DNA from: Sodiomyces alkalinus F11
Taxonomy: Eukaryota > Ascomycota > Sordariomycetes > Glomerellales > Plectosphaerellaceae
Reading direction: 5' to 3'
DNA: 64,000 bases
Assembly (NCBI RefSeq): GCF_003711515.1
Contig: NW_021167084.1
Span: forward strand, 1,033,811-1,097,810
Below the pieces are notes generated by a model. The model did no database searches, had not been told where the DNA came from, and was given only the letters and a program-made list of their open reading frames with translations. The translations under genes and the position numbers were made by a program. Below are positions 12,426-25,490 of the stretch, one piece after another (positions within the stretch are counted from its first letter, which is position 1; every line of letters begins with the position of its first letter).

Positions 12426-12518
<93 letters not shown>
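12319..12518. repeat. (TAA)n microsatellite containing an assembly gap
   Basis: About 190 bp of perfect trinucleotide repeat with ten Ns at 12,416-12,425, so its true length is unknown. It lies between Copia C RNase H and a LINE 3' fragment. LINE copies here end in the same trinucleotide, so it may have grown from a retroelement tail. Apparent poly-Asn, poly-Ile or poly-Tyr frames across it are artefacts. Confidence 0.95.
12416..12425. other. Assembly gap of 10 N
   Basis: Exactly ten Ns inside the trinucleotide repeat, probably a fixed-size scaffold gap. Confidence 0.99.
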
Positions 12519-12520
<2 letters not shown>

Positions 12521-13099
12521 GGACAACTTATAGTAACCGTAATAGCGATATAGGGAAAGAAAGAAAGGATATATAAAGAGAGTAGTAATAGATACTAACT
12601 ATTTACTATCTACTATTATAGGCGGGGCTATTTTTTTTACTATCTACTATATATAAAAGGCACTTATTAAAAGGAATATAGGAGGAGCCTATCCTACCTA
12701 TTCTTTTTTATTATACGGAAAAGAATAATAGGATTAGCCTTTAAAGAATATAAAGAGACTATATAAGGGGCTATATAATAAACGCCTTTTAGTAAACCCT
12801 TAATAGCTCTCTAGTCTCCTTACTCCCCTTATAAGCGGACCGCCTAAGCTAACCTATACCCTTAGCCTACTATCCTTTCTATTAGGTACTAGCGGAAAGG
12901 TATAATCTAAATATATAAATAAGGCGAATCGGGGCTATATCGGCCCTTATAGGGCACTACTATACTAATATAGAGTATAAAGGGGTTTCCCGGGGTTTCC
13001 CCTTTATAGCTACCCTAGAAGGACCGTATAACCTAGCTATATTCCTATAAATTTAGATAAGATAGCAGAGTAAGATAGATAATACTAATAATAATAAAG
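12519..13099 (+). mobile_element. LINE 3'-end fragment next to the desaturase gene
   Basis: This matches the last several hundred bases of the full LINE copies, including the paired GGGGTTTCCCGGGGTTTCCCC block and the AGAAGGACCGTATA segment, and ends with (TAATAA) at about 13,080-13,097. It lies 70 bp beyond the stop codon of the desaturase gene. RIP is heavy. The 5' part of the element is missing, as in typical LINE truncation. Confidence 0.8.
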
Positions 13100-13168
13100 T
13101 ATTATATTAGAAAGTTATATAGTAGGCGCCTTATATACTAGACTTAGCTTCTAGATACCTTTATAATA

Positions 13169-14921
13169 CTAAGCTCCTATAGCCACGACTCTCTGGCACT
13201 CGGCCAGAATTGCGGCCTGCCTTGAAACATCTGCAAGCCTACCAAGGACCTCCTTGTTGGAATCCACAAAGCCGTACAGTGCATAGGGTATGCCAACCTC
13301 ATCACAGAAATCCTGCACGAGCTTTTGCGTTCGTCGAAGGTTGTGGCGAGGGATGCGAGGATATAGGTGGTGGATAGCTTGGAACTGTAGTCCACCGTGA
13401 AAGAAATCGAGCCACTTCGGGCAATCAACGTCCATAGTGGTTCGAAGCATCCTCTGGGGGAAAGATTCGTCCGGGCCCAGGTCAGCCGTACTCATAGCGA
13501 AATGCGAGAGCGTGATTTGTATGTGCACAGGCGCTTGCAATATATGACTAACGAGGACGTATACGAGGCGATCCCACGCCGTTGGGATGCACCGGTAGAC
13601 CAAACCGTAGCCAAACCAGGCCCAGAAGAAAACAAGACCAGCCATCTCTGCCCACCAATGCCACCATGCAGGGCCTCTTCTCGGGCCACGACGGAAAATA
13701 AGATGGTCCCAAGAGAGAATGTAGAGATTGAAGCGTCCGAAAAGCATGATCACATAAAACATGCGGGACTGTACCGAGAGAAGAACTTTCGCAAACCCGT
13801 CATACTTCATCAAGCGCTCATAATATGTCGAGTAAAGATCGCCGAAGAAGCGATGGGAAATGGCCAGGAAGGGCATATGTTCGATGTCAGGGTCGTGTTC
13901 CGGGGAATTGGTGATGATGTGGTGTACGTTGTGGCTTCGTTTCCACCAACCTAGAGACAAGCCACCAATGAAATCTGCAACGAAAATGCCAATACAGGTA
14001 TCGACGTGAAAGTTGTGCGTGATGCCCATATGTCCGGCGTCATGAGCAGTGAAAACGAGCTGGTGCCAAAGAACGCCTAAACAGGCGGCACTCGGGACGT
14101 ACCATCCCCATTTCAGAAAAAAGAGCACCCCGAACATGAGTAGACAATAACGACCGGCTTCTATGGCATAGGAAGAGTAGTCGCAATCGTAAAGCCCCTC
14201 TGCCTTGATATTTTCGTGCAATTGACGGTATTTTCGGACGATACTGGCCTGCGTGTCTCCGTCAAGGGACGGATACTTGTCCAGATCTAGATGTATGGCT
14301 TTCCTCGTCTCGGCGTCGAGGAACCCCATGGGCGTCACATTATGAAGTTCATCTTCTTCGGTAGACGCTGAAGTTGTCGAGGTCGGAGGGGATCCCGCTA
14401 TCGTTCGTGCGCCCCGACGACGGCGGATGGATGATTCGTCGACATCGAAAACGGGCGACGTTTCGCGCGAACTGGCCACGCTAGAGCACATTGATTCAGC
14501 GTCTGACTTGGCGGAGTCTGGTCGGTTGTGCTGGCTAGGCTCTGTATCGTCGCCTTCATCTGGTAATCGAAACTGGCCTCCCTGAATCGGTGGCACGAAA
14601 TTCTTCCAGCGGCCCTCGATTCTGCCAATGCGATAACGCATCATCTGATCCCTTGCCTCGGGAGAATGCAGACTGGATGGGACATATTAGAATACTCTCG
14701 AGTTTCTAGGCGAGTTAACGATGGTTAACATACACGGTAACTTCATCGGTTGCATCACGGCCAACCATATGCATTATGGCTTTGTCGCCGCCGGGGTGAT
14801 GCTTAATCCACCCATCCATTTTGAGGACATATACATCCACAATGGTAACAAGACGACCCTCAGCAATCATGCCCTCGATCTGGCGACGGGTAAGGAGAGG
14901 ACATGGCCTCATCATCGGCAT
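13169..14921 (-). CDS. SLD1: Delta-8 sphingolipid desaturase (cytochrome b5 fusion), two exons
   Basis: Exons on the minus strand are 14,921-14,734 and 14,672-13,169, with a 61-bp GT-AG intron at 14,673-14,733 (donor GTATGT, acceptor CCAG). The product is 563 residues. An N-terminal cytochrome b5 domain has the haem motif HPGG at residues 42-45; the second haem His (H65, in VLHSPEAR) appears only when this splice is used, which supports it. A Ser-rich low-complexity linker follows (about residues 98-170), then the membrane desaturase domain with His boxes HDAGH (273-277), HNVHH (310-314) and QAIHH (494-498). The Gln in the third box is typical of b5-fused front-end desaturases. In this family the enzyme introduces the delta-8 double bond into the long-chain base of ceramides for fungal glucosylceramides, at the ER membrane. 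It is intact and free of RIP, flanked by a LINE end downstream and a Copia LTR 240 bp upstream. The symbol follows the yeast-type name. Confidence 0.93.
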
Positions 14922-15160
14922 TGTGATGGCGGATGTGGTGTCGGGGGCAGGAAGAGTTGCGTGACCGTTATGACGAGCTATCCAGGGCGGTAAATGCTAA
15001 CGAAGCAAGCTCGAGTATCGACAAGGAGTGATATTCACGAAACGCCGAAATAATAGGGGATACCCGTGCCACGCCGCACTTATTTGGGTGGGGTTAGTCC
15101 GACTAGGGCACTTGGTTATTCCGACTAGGGCACTACTGACAGCACCTAATACCAGCCGCT
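14922..15160. promoter_or_regulatory. Upstream region of the desaturase gene with a 14-bp direct repeat
   Basis: These 239 bp of normal-composition DNA separate the desaturase start from a Copia LTR. CCGACTAGGGCACT occurs twice, at 15,099-15,112 and 15,121-15,134 (22-bp period, two helical turns). That could be a factor-binding pair or a chance duplication. No clear TATA box for the minus strand was seen. Confidence 0.4.
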
Positions 15161-16064
15161 GTCGAACAGACAACAGTCTTTTTCGGTTATGTAATGGGCC
15201 GGATTGCTAAGAGTATAATCCGGGTGGACGCTTGCAGAATCTGCACTATATAAAATACAGTGGCAGCGTTTCCCTGACGGTCTGTGATAGTTATAATTGT
15301 ATATAATTACCTTAATTAATTTTAACCTATTTTATAACGATTTTGACTACGCTATATTTAATAGTTAAGAGTCTTACTTACTAAGTGAAGATATACTAAT
15401 TTACCTACCATTTTACATTTACTACTATGAATTTAAGAAGCTATCTAGCCGCGCCGATATAGCGTGTTAATCTATAAATAACTATTAAGACATCGTATCT
15501 TAGCCTTATTACGTATAAAACCTATAAGGATTAAGAGCTTTAGCGACGCCTATATAGATCGGTTACTACCTATAATAACGTATAGCGATTTCTCCGCTAA
15601 GTCGATCCGACTTAATCCCCCGAGGAGCCTATAATACCGAATTACGACTCTTTCCCCTTTATAACGCTTAGGCGTACCCCTACGTAATATCTTGACTTTA
15701 TGGACGCTAGCTAGAAGGCGTACGATATCGAAATCGCGCGCTAGAAGATCCTATAAGCGTAATACGATAGCTACCTAAAAGGGATTAACGCTATACTAAC
15801 CTAATAGGTTAATACTATCGACTAAAGCCGTAGATAACTACTATAAGAAGGTATACCTTATAAGGTGTACGAAGCCATTAAACGCGATACGGATTAGTAC
15901 CTGGCTACCCGCTAAACCGATACCTATAAAGAGTATATCGAGTATACTCGGTACCCTACGAATAGCCTTAAGAAGCACGGGGAGTAGTTAGATAAGTGGT
16001 AGCTACTACTATAAAGCTATAAAGATGCCGGTTTAAAGCCCGCTACGTATATATAGATTATAGA
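15161..16064 (+). mobile_element. Copia family B fragment: 5' LTR and start of gag (copy B3)
   Basis: The LTR starts TGTCGAACAGAC at 15,161 and extends to at least 15,380. It matches, in inverse orientation, LTRs at 25,281-25,490, 30,745-30,972 and 61,540-61,757. An LTR TATA-like box, CTATATAAAATA, lies at about 15,245 and points away from the desaturase gene. The gene-facing 120 bp keep many CA and TG; beyond about 15,300 the sequence is saturated with TA. From 15,420 on it follows the gag side of copy B1 (reverse of 30,070-30,700) until about 16,064, where family A sequence replaces it. Confidence 0.75.
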
Positions 16065-17105
16065 TTTCTCTACGCTTATAAAGACTATACCTAAGGATAT
16101 AGACGGGTGGGTTATAAGCTAGAAAACAGCGATAATACACTATAAATATATAGGCGTTTTAGAGCTATTAAGCGCGGACTATTAGGCGGAAGACGCGTTA
16201 AAAGCTATCAGACCTATTGCCTAGGAATAGAGTAATAATTACCTAGTAAATAACTATAATAAGACTACGGAAAATAAGCTAATAATTAATAACTTCGTAA
16301 AGGCTTTAAGGGCGGTTCTTAGTAATATAAAGAGCTTATAATCCTCCGCTATAAAGCCTAGAGTCGGGAGAGGCATCTTTAATACCCTAGGGAACCTCCC
16401 TAATACTAAGGATATTATTACTGTTAATAATAAAGATAATAAAAAGTATCCTCGTAGCGATATATCCGTAAAGGCTATCCCTCCCGTAATAAGGAGGCCC
16501 TATAAGATATACGAGAATACATATACTACCGTCGCCTATTAGTACGTAAGGCCGGATATACACCCTTATACCTAGCGTGGCCGCGAGGATATTACGAAGG
16601 TTATAGAAAAGAATATATATAACTATAGTTTTAAAAGCCGCGTAGATACTGCGATACAGAAAAGGCGGGAAGCCTTAGGGGCTACCACTACTAGTAAGAT
16701 AGAGGAGGTCTAGGAAGATTAACTCTATAATACTACGCCTATTATAACCATAGCTTTAAACGACCTATCCGTTACCGTAATAGGGTAATTAGGCGTCCAC
16801 CCCTCCTAAGAATGGGGAGTAGCGCGCCCTTATATAATAGCACTATTAAGATTATAATAGGGAGCGTCCCTCTTTATTAACTAAACTAAAGTATTATTAT
16901 AGTACGCGATCCTAGACTTAGGATCGTTAATCTATGTCTTTAATAATTAAGGATATTTTATAGCCGTTAGACCACCCACCAATACTTTATCTTTATCCCT
17001 TTAAGTAAGCACCTATAAGGCACCTATCCTTAGGTACGGAGATATTAAGCTACGTATATAATCCCTATCCGCTATAAAAAGGCTACTACGCCTACTTATT
17101 AAGGG
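16065..17105 (+). mobile_element. Copia family A internal fragment (copy A'')
   Basis: It aligns with 38,103-39,655 of Copia A, except that the 516-bp insertion of that copy is absent here (empty site 16,425-16,441). It is joined to Copia B3 on the left and to a different gag relic on the right. RIP is heavy and there is no open frame. Confidence 0.7.
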
Positions 17106-18650
17106 TTAACCCCGATATAAGGATCCGGCTATACTCCGGATCTTCCTGACTATGCGCTTAGTCAACGCACCCATATCGCCAAGTTATCGCTATCTTATAG
17201 CTAGCCTAGCACTATAGACTTTTCTCCTTTTTCCTTCTTCCCTCCTTAGTTCTAGATAATCTATTATTACGACCTTACTTAGTGCCACGACCCATAACTA
17301 GTCGTTTATATATCTAGAACTTAGCGATACCTATACGCTATGCTAGCAATAGATTAGGATCCTAACGCTACCGCCTAGCGACCTATTAGAATTAAATAGG
17401 TCACGGAGTAAATAAACTAATAATTCGAAGAAAATAACTAAGCCCTAAACATAAGGCTAAGTCCATTTTATAAATAATATACCGATATTAATATAAGGTT
17501 TACTCTAATATAAGAATATTACTCGGAAATACGCTAGTTTATAGACCGATAATACGCGAGAGAAGAAGCTAATAAGCGATAACGCCTATTAGTCGAATAG
17601 CTTATAGTCTAGCTCCTAGGATCGCTTACTCTGTAAAACCTAATACCGCATAACTTAAGTATTCCGGCTTCTTTATAGACCCCGATAATCCTTATACTAG
17701 TAGAATCTATACTATTACCGGTTTTATCGCTAGCGCTATGGCTAATAATAATAATAACCGCCCCGACCTTAATAGCGGCACCCCGTAGGATTATCGATAG
17801 CCCGGCGAAGTTTTTAGGGAAGCGAGTATACTATAGTATATAAGTCTACGCGATACGGTAAAACCTTATAATCGATAGCGACTTATTATAGAATAATATA
17901 TAAGCTTCGTATATAATCTATAATTACTTAGGGCCCGAAGTATAATAAGTTATATCGGCCTTCTATAAATATAACGGACCGGGTAAGCTTATAAACCCTA
18001 ACGACTTTATAACGTATCTTAATTATACCTACCTTAACCCTATAGAATAATCGCGAGCTACCTAAGCCTTATATATAATTCGTTAAAGTCCGATAAATTA
18101 TTTACCGCTTTCCTACCCTATTTAAAAAGATAGATCGCTTTTATAGGCGGTACTAAATAGAAAGCTACTATATAGATTTTATTTCTTAAAAGAGTGATTA
18201 CCTCGCGATTTAGGGATCAGGTTATCTCCACCTATATCCTTACTAACCACTTTACTATATAGGTTAACGGCGTATAAAAGATTACCGGGAACCTTAAAGG
18301 TTATTAGTTCGAACGGAACTATAATAAATAAGCTTAAAACTACGTAACTATAAAAAAGAATACTAATAGAGATATAAAGATAGGCGGAGTAAACCGTGTT
18401 AGTAATAGGAAAGCGAAGTAAAAGACTTAGATATACTATAACTATAATAAGAAAGGGTATATCGCGCGGAACTATAAAAAGCTAAAAGAAAACTAAGATA
18501 CGGTCTAGAAGGTTAAAGAGACTCGCGCGAAGGATCACGATAAAAGCGGGGATAAGTCGACTAATAAGGATAACTCGGAAAAAGAATAGCTTTAACACGA
18601 AAACGGGTATTAAAGCCGATAGCCACGATATAGTAAGAGTAAAAAGCGTT
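17106..18650 (+). mobile_element. LTR-retroelement gag relic with a CCHC knuckle remnant
   Basis: 17,106-17,300 keeps more CA/TG than its surroundings and holds a small inverted repeat (GGATCCGG...CCGGATC near 17,120); it may be LTR or leader. From about 17,700 a plus-strand frame starts MANNNNNRPDL, passes through a capsid-like region (about 17,990-18,330) and reaches YYNYNKKGYIARNY near 18,430. That is a CX2CX4HX4C knuckle with Cys and His codons converted to Tyr by TG-to-TA and CA-to-TA. A Gag origin is supported by the knuckle; Gypsy rather than Copia is an inference. Confidence 0.55.
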
Positions 18651-21600
18651 TAAAGTATATACTAATAATAACCCGGGATCGACACGCCTATTAACCACGG
18701 GCGCGTTAATAGGAGTATAATCGATAAAACCACTAAGACCGAGATTATAACCACCGCCTCCCTCCCGGGATACTATTATAGCGATACTATAATACCGGCG
18801 CTACGGTATAGCCGGAAGAAACGTGGGATAGTATTATCCCGACCTACCGAAAAGGGACTACCACGCCCCCCGGAACTAAGAGTTACTAAGATTAAGGCAG
18901 AAATTTAGGCCTTACTAGCTAATAGGAACACGATCGAGTAGGTTATAAAGCTAGTAAAGGAACTAATTATAATACGTAGTATCTATAAGGACGCTAGCGC
19001 GATACCGCTGGTATACCTATACGCTACTATTCGTTATATTATCCGAGAGGAACTCCGAAAAGGAATAAGCGGTATAAAAGAGACCTAGGCTAATATTATA
19101 GCCCGGGCTCCCGTGGCGGTACCGCTATAGGACCCCGCCCCCCCTAAAATAATCCCTGCTAGGTATTACCGGGAACTAATTATCCGCTAAAGAACCCTCT
19201 CCGAAGACTAGCCCCTTAAAGCCGGGACCCTAAAGGAAATTATCTAAGCTATAAACGCTACGACTACCCGATACGATACTATAGCGGTATAGAAGCTACT
19301 AAACGGAGATATCTACCTTACCTTTACCGAAAGGGTATAGTAGTAGGCCACCTATAAGGAATAATAGATTAAGAAGGCCTTTAGTAAAGAAGTTACCCTA
19401 GCTATACGTATTTACCCTATACTACCTAAGGCTATCCCCCGGGAGGCCCTTAACGCCTTATCCGAAGAAGACCTGCTAGTATCCCTATAAGATATAAACC
19501 CCGAAGTAAAAATTATCCGAGTATAATAGCGGGTACCCCGCCGCGGTACTAGTAGGGTAGCGCTTCTCCTTATCGAATCGGCTTCGCCGGAAGGGGTAAT
19601 AAGCCTTATCCGGAATACGCTCCTCTTTAAAGGGGGTAGCTATATCTATAAGTTATATAATCCTAGCCTTAGCCCCCTAAGATACTATAAATACCTATAC
19701 TTCGGCTACTAGGCGAACAGCTACCCTATAACGGAGAGGGTATACCGTTACTACGCTAAGCGCGAGTCGGCGTACCTATAAGGCCTAGGATACTATAAAG
19801 CTACGGCACTTAGGCGCCCCCGCCACTACGCCGCCTATACCGGAGATTACGATATCTTCGATAATTTATACTAACTACTAAAGAAAAAGACTAAGAGGAC
19901 CCGCGAAGCGTATAAGTACCGAGCTAGGGATTTCGATATTACCTGTTAGACTAAAACGGTATACCCGCGGTAGCCGTAGATCTTCCCCCCGATTATTATC
20001 GCCTAGGACTAGGACCGCCCCCTTTATAGGGGTAGGGGTTAGCCCCCGAAAAGGACTCAAGGATAGGAGGGCTCCCCGATACTAGGCCCGATAAGCGCTT
20101 AAATAGTCCCCTACGGGGCCGGTAAGGTATTATAGTAGGAACCCTAGAGCTAGACCCCGGTTATACCGGGCACGTTACTTTAACCCCCCCCCTCTAATTA
20201 ATAGATATCTATATCCTTTTATAGAATATACGGAGGAGTTAGACGCGGCGGGAGCTACCGCTCCGGTACCGCGCCGAGTATAATATAATAGTAATCTAGG
20301 AACCCGGCCTTAACCGTTACACGAAAAGCCCCGCCTACCCCTCCTAAGGGGTATACCGGCTAATCTAGGGAGGAGGCCGTGCCCTCTTATATATCTATAA
20401 AAGACACCCGCTATATACGTGGACGTAATAGGCCTACTATAATACCTATATAGTTATATTCAGGACCGGAGATAATACCCTTATAATCAAGTCGATCTAC
20501 TTAGAGAACTACTAGTTAGCTAGGATCCCCTAGAATACGCCCCTATAAGATATATTCGATATAGTACCGCTACGGGGCCGATACGTCTCTATAGGGGACT
20601 TTAACCTATACTACCCCCTATAGTTATAGCTACCGCGGTATTACCCCTAAGCCAATACCCTATTTACCCTTACGACCCGGTAGAACCTAGACCTAGTAAC
20701 CCCCCCCGGAATAACTATATAGTATTACCCGGGCTAGCGAGCTAGTACTATCGATCTTATATAAGTAATATAAGGGCTCCGCTACGATTTTAGCGGCCCG
20801 GATAAGACCGTTATCGGGTTAGACTACTATTTATAGATAGCCTAAATCCTTATAAAGACGGATACTACGCTGATTACTACGATAATACTACTACGGGACT
20901 TATCCGGGCCCCGTTAGGTCTAAAAAGACTTTAACCCCTTATAGGTCCCCTAGCTCGCCGTTATATAGCTATAGTAGACTAGCCCCCTTATATTACTAGG
21001 AGATATTAACTTAGTACTAAATAACCTAATAAAAGACCTTACGACCCTAGCCGATAAGGCCGCGCCGCGCCGCCGCGGGGGTACCCCTAAACGCTTATTT
21101 ACCCCTTAGTAGAATATGGAGCTAACCGCCCTTACCTAAGAAGCGAGGCGCCTTTACCGTAGATATATATCTAGGAAGTCCCGGAACCGATAGGATAAGT
21201 TCTAGGAAGCGGAGAGATACCGAGATAAGGCCGTGGCGGTAGCGAAATAGCTATAGTAGTAGCACCTACTTTACTCGACCGGGAAGGATAATAGCCTTCT
21301 TTAGAAGTTATAAAAGTAGGTATAAATTAAAGGGGGAGTACCGCCGGACCCCTTATCGGTGCTACTATTATACTAAGACGATAGCGATAACCCGGTAACT
21401 ATACACGCAGAAAAAGCTAAAGTCCTTAACCGGAAGTTTTTCCCCCCCTTTTTCCCTACCTCCCTTTGGCCTTTAGGCGCGGAATTCCCCCCGGGGTAGG
21501 ATATCCGTAAAGATATTACCGTAGCGGATATATAGGGGCGCCTTAAGAAAACTAAACCCTAGGCGGTACCCGGATTAGATAGACTCCTAGTAGGGCTCCT

Positions 21601-24600
21601 GAAAGTATATAGACCCCTTATATACTAAGGACTTAGTGCTACTTTTATAATATATTTTAAAGTAAGCTATTACCTAAAAAGGTACCGCTACGCTATTATA
21701 GTAGTCCTTAAGAAGGAAGGCCGGCCGCCGGCTAACTACGGGATAATAAAGGGCTAGCGACTAATATTACTCCTTAGTACGATAAGTAAGGTCCTTAAGG
21801 GGATATTAGCTGACCGGATCGCTATTATAGCGGAGGAGTATCGGCTCCTCCTAGAGGGATAAATAGGTAACCGGATAGGGCGAAGTATAAAAACGGTAGT
21901 ATAAAGAGTTACGGAGGCTATAAGGGCGAGCTAGGCCTATAGCGGCACCGCTTTAATACTCTAACTAAATATTAAAAACGCCTTCGATACTATCCCCTAT
22001 TCTCGCCTCCTTAAAGTACTTAAAAGGAAAGGCTTCCCCCGGTAGCTTATTACCCTAATTAGTAGCTTCCTCTAAGACTATATAGCCTAGCTATTACTCA
22101 ATTGCGAAATAGCCCCTCTGTAATACCTTTAGGGGGGTATATTATAAGGCTCCCTAATCTCCCCTATCCTCTTTATCCTTTATATTTCCACCCTATACGA
22201 AGAACTAGAAAGGGTTCCTAAGATAATAGTAATAGGTTTCGCTGATAACACGAATATTATCTCCTTTAGTAGGACGGAGGTATAAACGCGGTAACACCTT
22301 ACCGCCGCGTAATGAATATACCTAGATTAGGAGATAGTAAGCGGACTATAGTTCGAACTAGCTAAGTATATCTATATCCCTTTCATGAAATCACGCTAAC
22401 CCTTACTTACCCCGCTCCCCCTTAATACTATTACGGTACTAGTAGCAGAGGCGATAAGGCTCTTAGGCGTTTAGCTTAATAGAAAGCTTAACTTTCGATA
22501 AAACACTAAAAAGGTAGAAAGCCGTCTAGCCACTTAAATATACGCCCTTTTAAGGCTTAGCGCGATAGTATAGGGGTATAGCTTCGTAGATATAAGGAGA
22601 CTATACCTTATAGTAGTACGATTAGTAATCGCCTATTACACCTTAACCGTCTATAAGATAAGGGCCGGCCCCTGGTATAGCCCCGTAACGGTACTTATAA
22701 CGATATAAAACCGGTGCCTCCGGCTAATAGCCGGAGTCTATAAAGCCACGCCGGTTAGGGTCCTTAAAAAAAAGACCTTTATCCCCCCCCTTAATCTATA
22801 CCTCTTAAGCCTAAGCGCCCGGAAGGTCCGCCGGATATAAGAGGAGGGAACCGAAGATAAGATATTAGCCGGAGTATACGCCGTAGCGAGAGTCCTAGCG
22901 GCAACGAATCAGCACTATAAGACCTATACGGTCCTCGCGTGGATAGCCTAACTTAATACCCTAACGACCTAGACCGGAAACGCGACCCCGAGGAAAGCCC
23001 TTATAAGGGAATAGAGTCGAACCTAGGCAGAGGCATAGAGGCCTTATACTTACGCTATAGCGGTACTAAGCCGCCCCCCGTTATAATACTCTCTCCGGAA
23101 ATATAGAGAACTCTTAAAGCTATAGAGTATCGCCCTTACCTAAATCAGAATAAAAAAGCTAGGCCCACGAGCCTTCCTAGCTAAGGCGAGGGTGCCGGGA
23201 TTCCTAATAATGCGGTGCCCTTACGGTAACAGAGGGGTAGAAACGGCGGAGTATATAATACTTTAGTGCTAGAATATAACCGAGGAAGAGCGTAAGGAGC
23301 TTTTCGGCGCTATAGGGAGACTACTCACGATTAAAGGGGATCTATATAACGTACTAGACCACGATATAAAAGCCGGGGCGATAACTAAATAATTCCTATA
23401 ACGGAAAAGGCTTAAAGACTTCCGCCTTACCCTTAAAGTTATAAAAGCCTATAAGAACGCGGCGGTACTATAGCGGGGAAGAGGCGATATAAAGGTCTAG
23501 TTAGTATTAAATAAGGCCTTATTAGCTAGGACCCCGGCGGTATCGAAGTGTTACCGGGCTAAAGCCCCCCCCCCTCTTTACTCCTCGCTAGCCTTATCCT
23601 TACCTCCCTCGGAGGCACTAATACTACTCTTAATATACTTAAGGTCCTAGAACTGGTTAGCTATACTATTACCGCGGGGGCGCCGTAGCGAAACTAAAAG
23701 GGGACTATATATATAGTTATCTATTAGAATACCTATTATACCTTTTAGGCGGCGAGTTCGGCGGAGGATATCTTATAGGAGCGCCTTTACTAGTAAGGTA
23801 CCGCCACGGCCGCGACTAGAAGATAGTGCCCGGGAGACGGCCCGCCCGAAGGATAAAGCCGCCGTCTTTAGACACTCTTTAGCCTAATAGGTTATTAGTA
23901 CAGCGTCACCGCGATAACGAAGGGAGGCCACTTACCGTAACGATACCGTCACTACTAGTAACCTTTACTAATAGATACAGACTATAAACGTTTATAAGAC
24001 GTTATTACTACTTCTTTATAGCGGGGGAGACTTATCGACTAGTTAGATTGTCTTAATACACCGGCGGTACTACCACGGTATAAGGACGGCTTATATCCTT
24101 ATAGGGATATCGACTATTAGTATACTAGAAGTAAGCGGCGCTAGTACTAGTAGTATTAGTATAAGCGGAAACGTTATTAGGCTAGCTACCTAGACGCTTA
24201 TTATAACGGAGATAACTGCTATATGTTAGCCGCTATAATACCTCTTCGGTATTACTAGGGTATATATACGGTATAACTCGAATAGTACCTTACTTATAAC
24301 GATTATTATTACTAGAAGGAGGTATCTACGGCTATTAGTATATTACTACTACGGCACTACTATAATATAGAGATGCTTATATTACGACTTATATACGATT
24401 AATACTATAATTATTATTACTATTACTGCCGTATTACCTAATTAACCCTATACTACTATAACGCCGCCTATATACTACTATATACTAGATTAATCGGGGT
24501 AACTATAAATTAAGAATAGAAAAACTAGAAGATACTACCAGTTAGTATATCGCCGTGATAGTAGGCCTTCGAGGCCGTAGGCGGGAATATAATAAGGGGC

Positions 24601-24689
24601 ACCTATAATATACTCTATAGCGTTATGGAAAGGAAAAGAGGAAAAGGAAAAGAACCTTAATTTCTATTATCTATCTACCGTTTTTCGAG
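18651..24689 (+). mobile_element. Tad-like LINE, copy 2, longest copy, RIP-destroyed
   Basis: The left limit is approximate. ORF1 relic spans about 18,700-19,900 and ends with Cys/His knuckle remnants near 19,680-19,830. ORF2 follows, with endonuclease at about 20,200-20,950, reverse transcriptase at about 21,540-22,300 (LDIKNAFD near 21,970; FADN near 22,240) and a C-terminal Cys/His part near 23,210. The 3' end is not seen: the sequence runs into an assembly gap. The second catalytic Asp of the FADD box reads Asn, a TG-to-TA change across GATGAC. All frames carry many stops. Compared with copies 1 and 3 it differs mainly at former CA/TG sites and by small indels near 23,480-24,600. Confidence 0.85.
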
Positions 24690-25280
24690 NNNNNNNNNNN
24701 NNNNNNNNNNNNNNNNNNNNNNNNNNNNNNNNNNNNNNNNNNNNNNNNNNNNNNNNNNNNNNNNNNNNNNNNNNNNNNNNNNNNNNNNNNNNNNNNNNNN
24801 NNNNNNNNNNNNNNNNNNNNNNNNNNNNNNNNNNNNNNNNNNNNNNNNNNNNNNNNNNNNNNNNNNNNNNNNNNNNNNNNNNNNNNNNNNNNNNNNNNNN
24901 NNNNNNNNNNNNNNNNNNNNNNNNNNNNNNNNNNNNNNNNNNNNNNNNNNNNNNNNNNNNNNNNNNNNNNNNNNNNNNNNNNNNNNNNNNNNNNNNNNNN
25001 NNNNNNNNNNNNNNNNNNNNNNNNNNNNNNNNNNNNNNNNNNNNNNNNNNNNNNNNNNNNNNNNNNNNNNNNNNNNNNNNNNNNNNNNNNNNNNNNNNNN
25101 NNNNNNNNNNNNNNNNNNNNNNNNNNNNNNNNNNNNNNNNNNNNNNNNNNNNNNNNNNNNNNNNNNNNNNNNNNNNNNNNNNNNNNNNNNNNNNNNNNNN
25201 NNNNNNNNNNNNNNNNNNNNNNNNNNNNNNNNNNNNNNNNNNNNNNNNNNNNNNNNNNNNNNNNNNNNNNNNNNNNNNNN
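24690..25280. other. Assembly gap of 591 N
   Basis: The run of N separates LINE copy 2 from the 3' LTR of Copia B1. The base after the gap starts a block repeated three more times in the window, so repeat collapse is the likely cause. The true gap size is unknown. Confidence 0.99.
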
Positions 25281-25490
25281 GACTCTTAATTATCAGATAA
25301 AGCGTAGTCAAAATCGTTGTAAAATAGGTTAAAAATTAATTAAGGCAATTATGTATAATTATAACTGTCTTAGACCGTCAGGGAAACGCTACCACCGTAT
25401 TTTATATAGTATAGATTTAGTAAGCGTCTACCCGGATTATACTCTTAGTAATCCGGCCTATTACGTAACCGAAAAGACTATAGTCTATTC
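25281..25490 (-). repeat. 3' LTR of Copia B1, heavily RIP-mutated, cut by the gap
   Basis: It aligns with 30,745-30,972. It reads TA where the other copy has TG or CA, for example GATTTAGTAAGCG against GATTCTGCAAGCG. The outer end is lost in the gap. Confidence 0.8.

Noticed and set aside
12218..12553. Poly-Asn/poly-Ile and poly-Tyr frames
   Set aside because: They arise from (TAA)n and Ns; only the first residues belong to Copia RNase H.
13397..13954. 185-codon plus-strand frame inside the desaturase gene
   Set aside because: It is antisense to a fully conserved desaturase with all three His boxes; no family resemblance of its own.
24667..25311. 214-codon frame on the minus strand
   Set aside because: It consists almost entirely of Ns.
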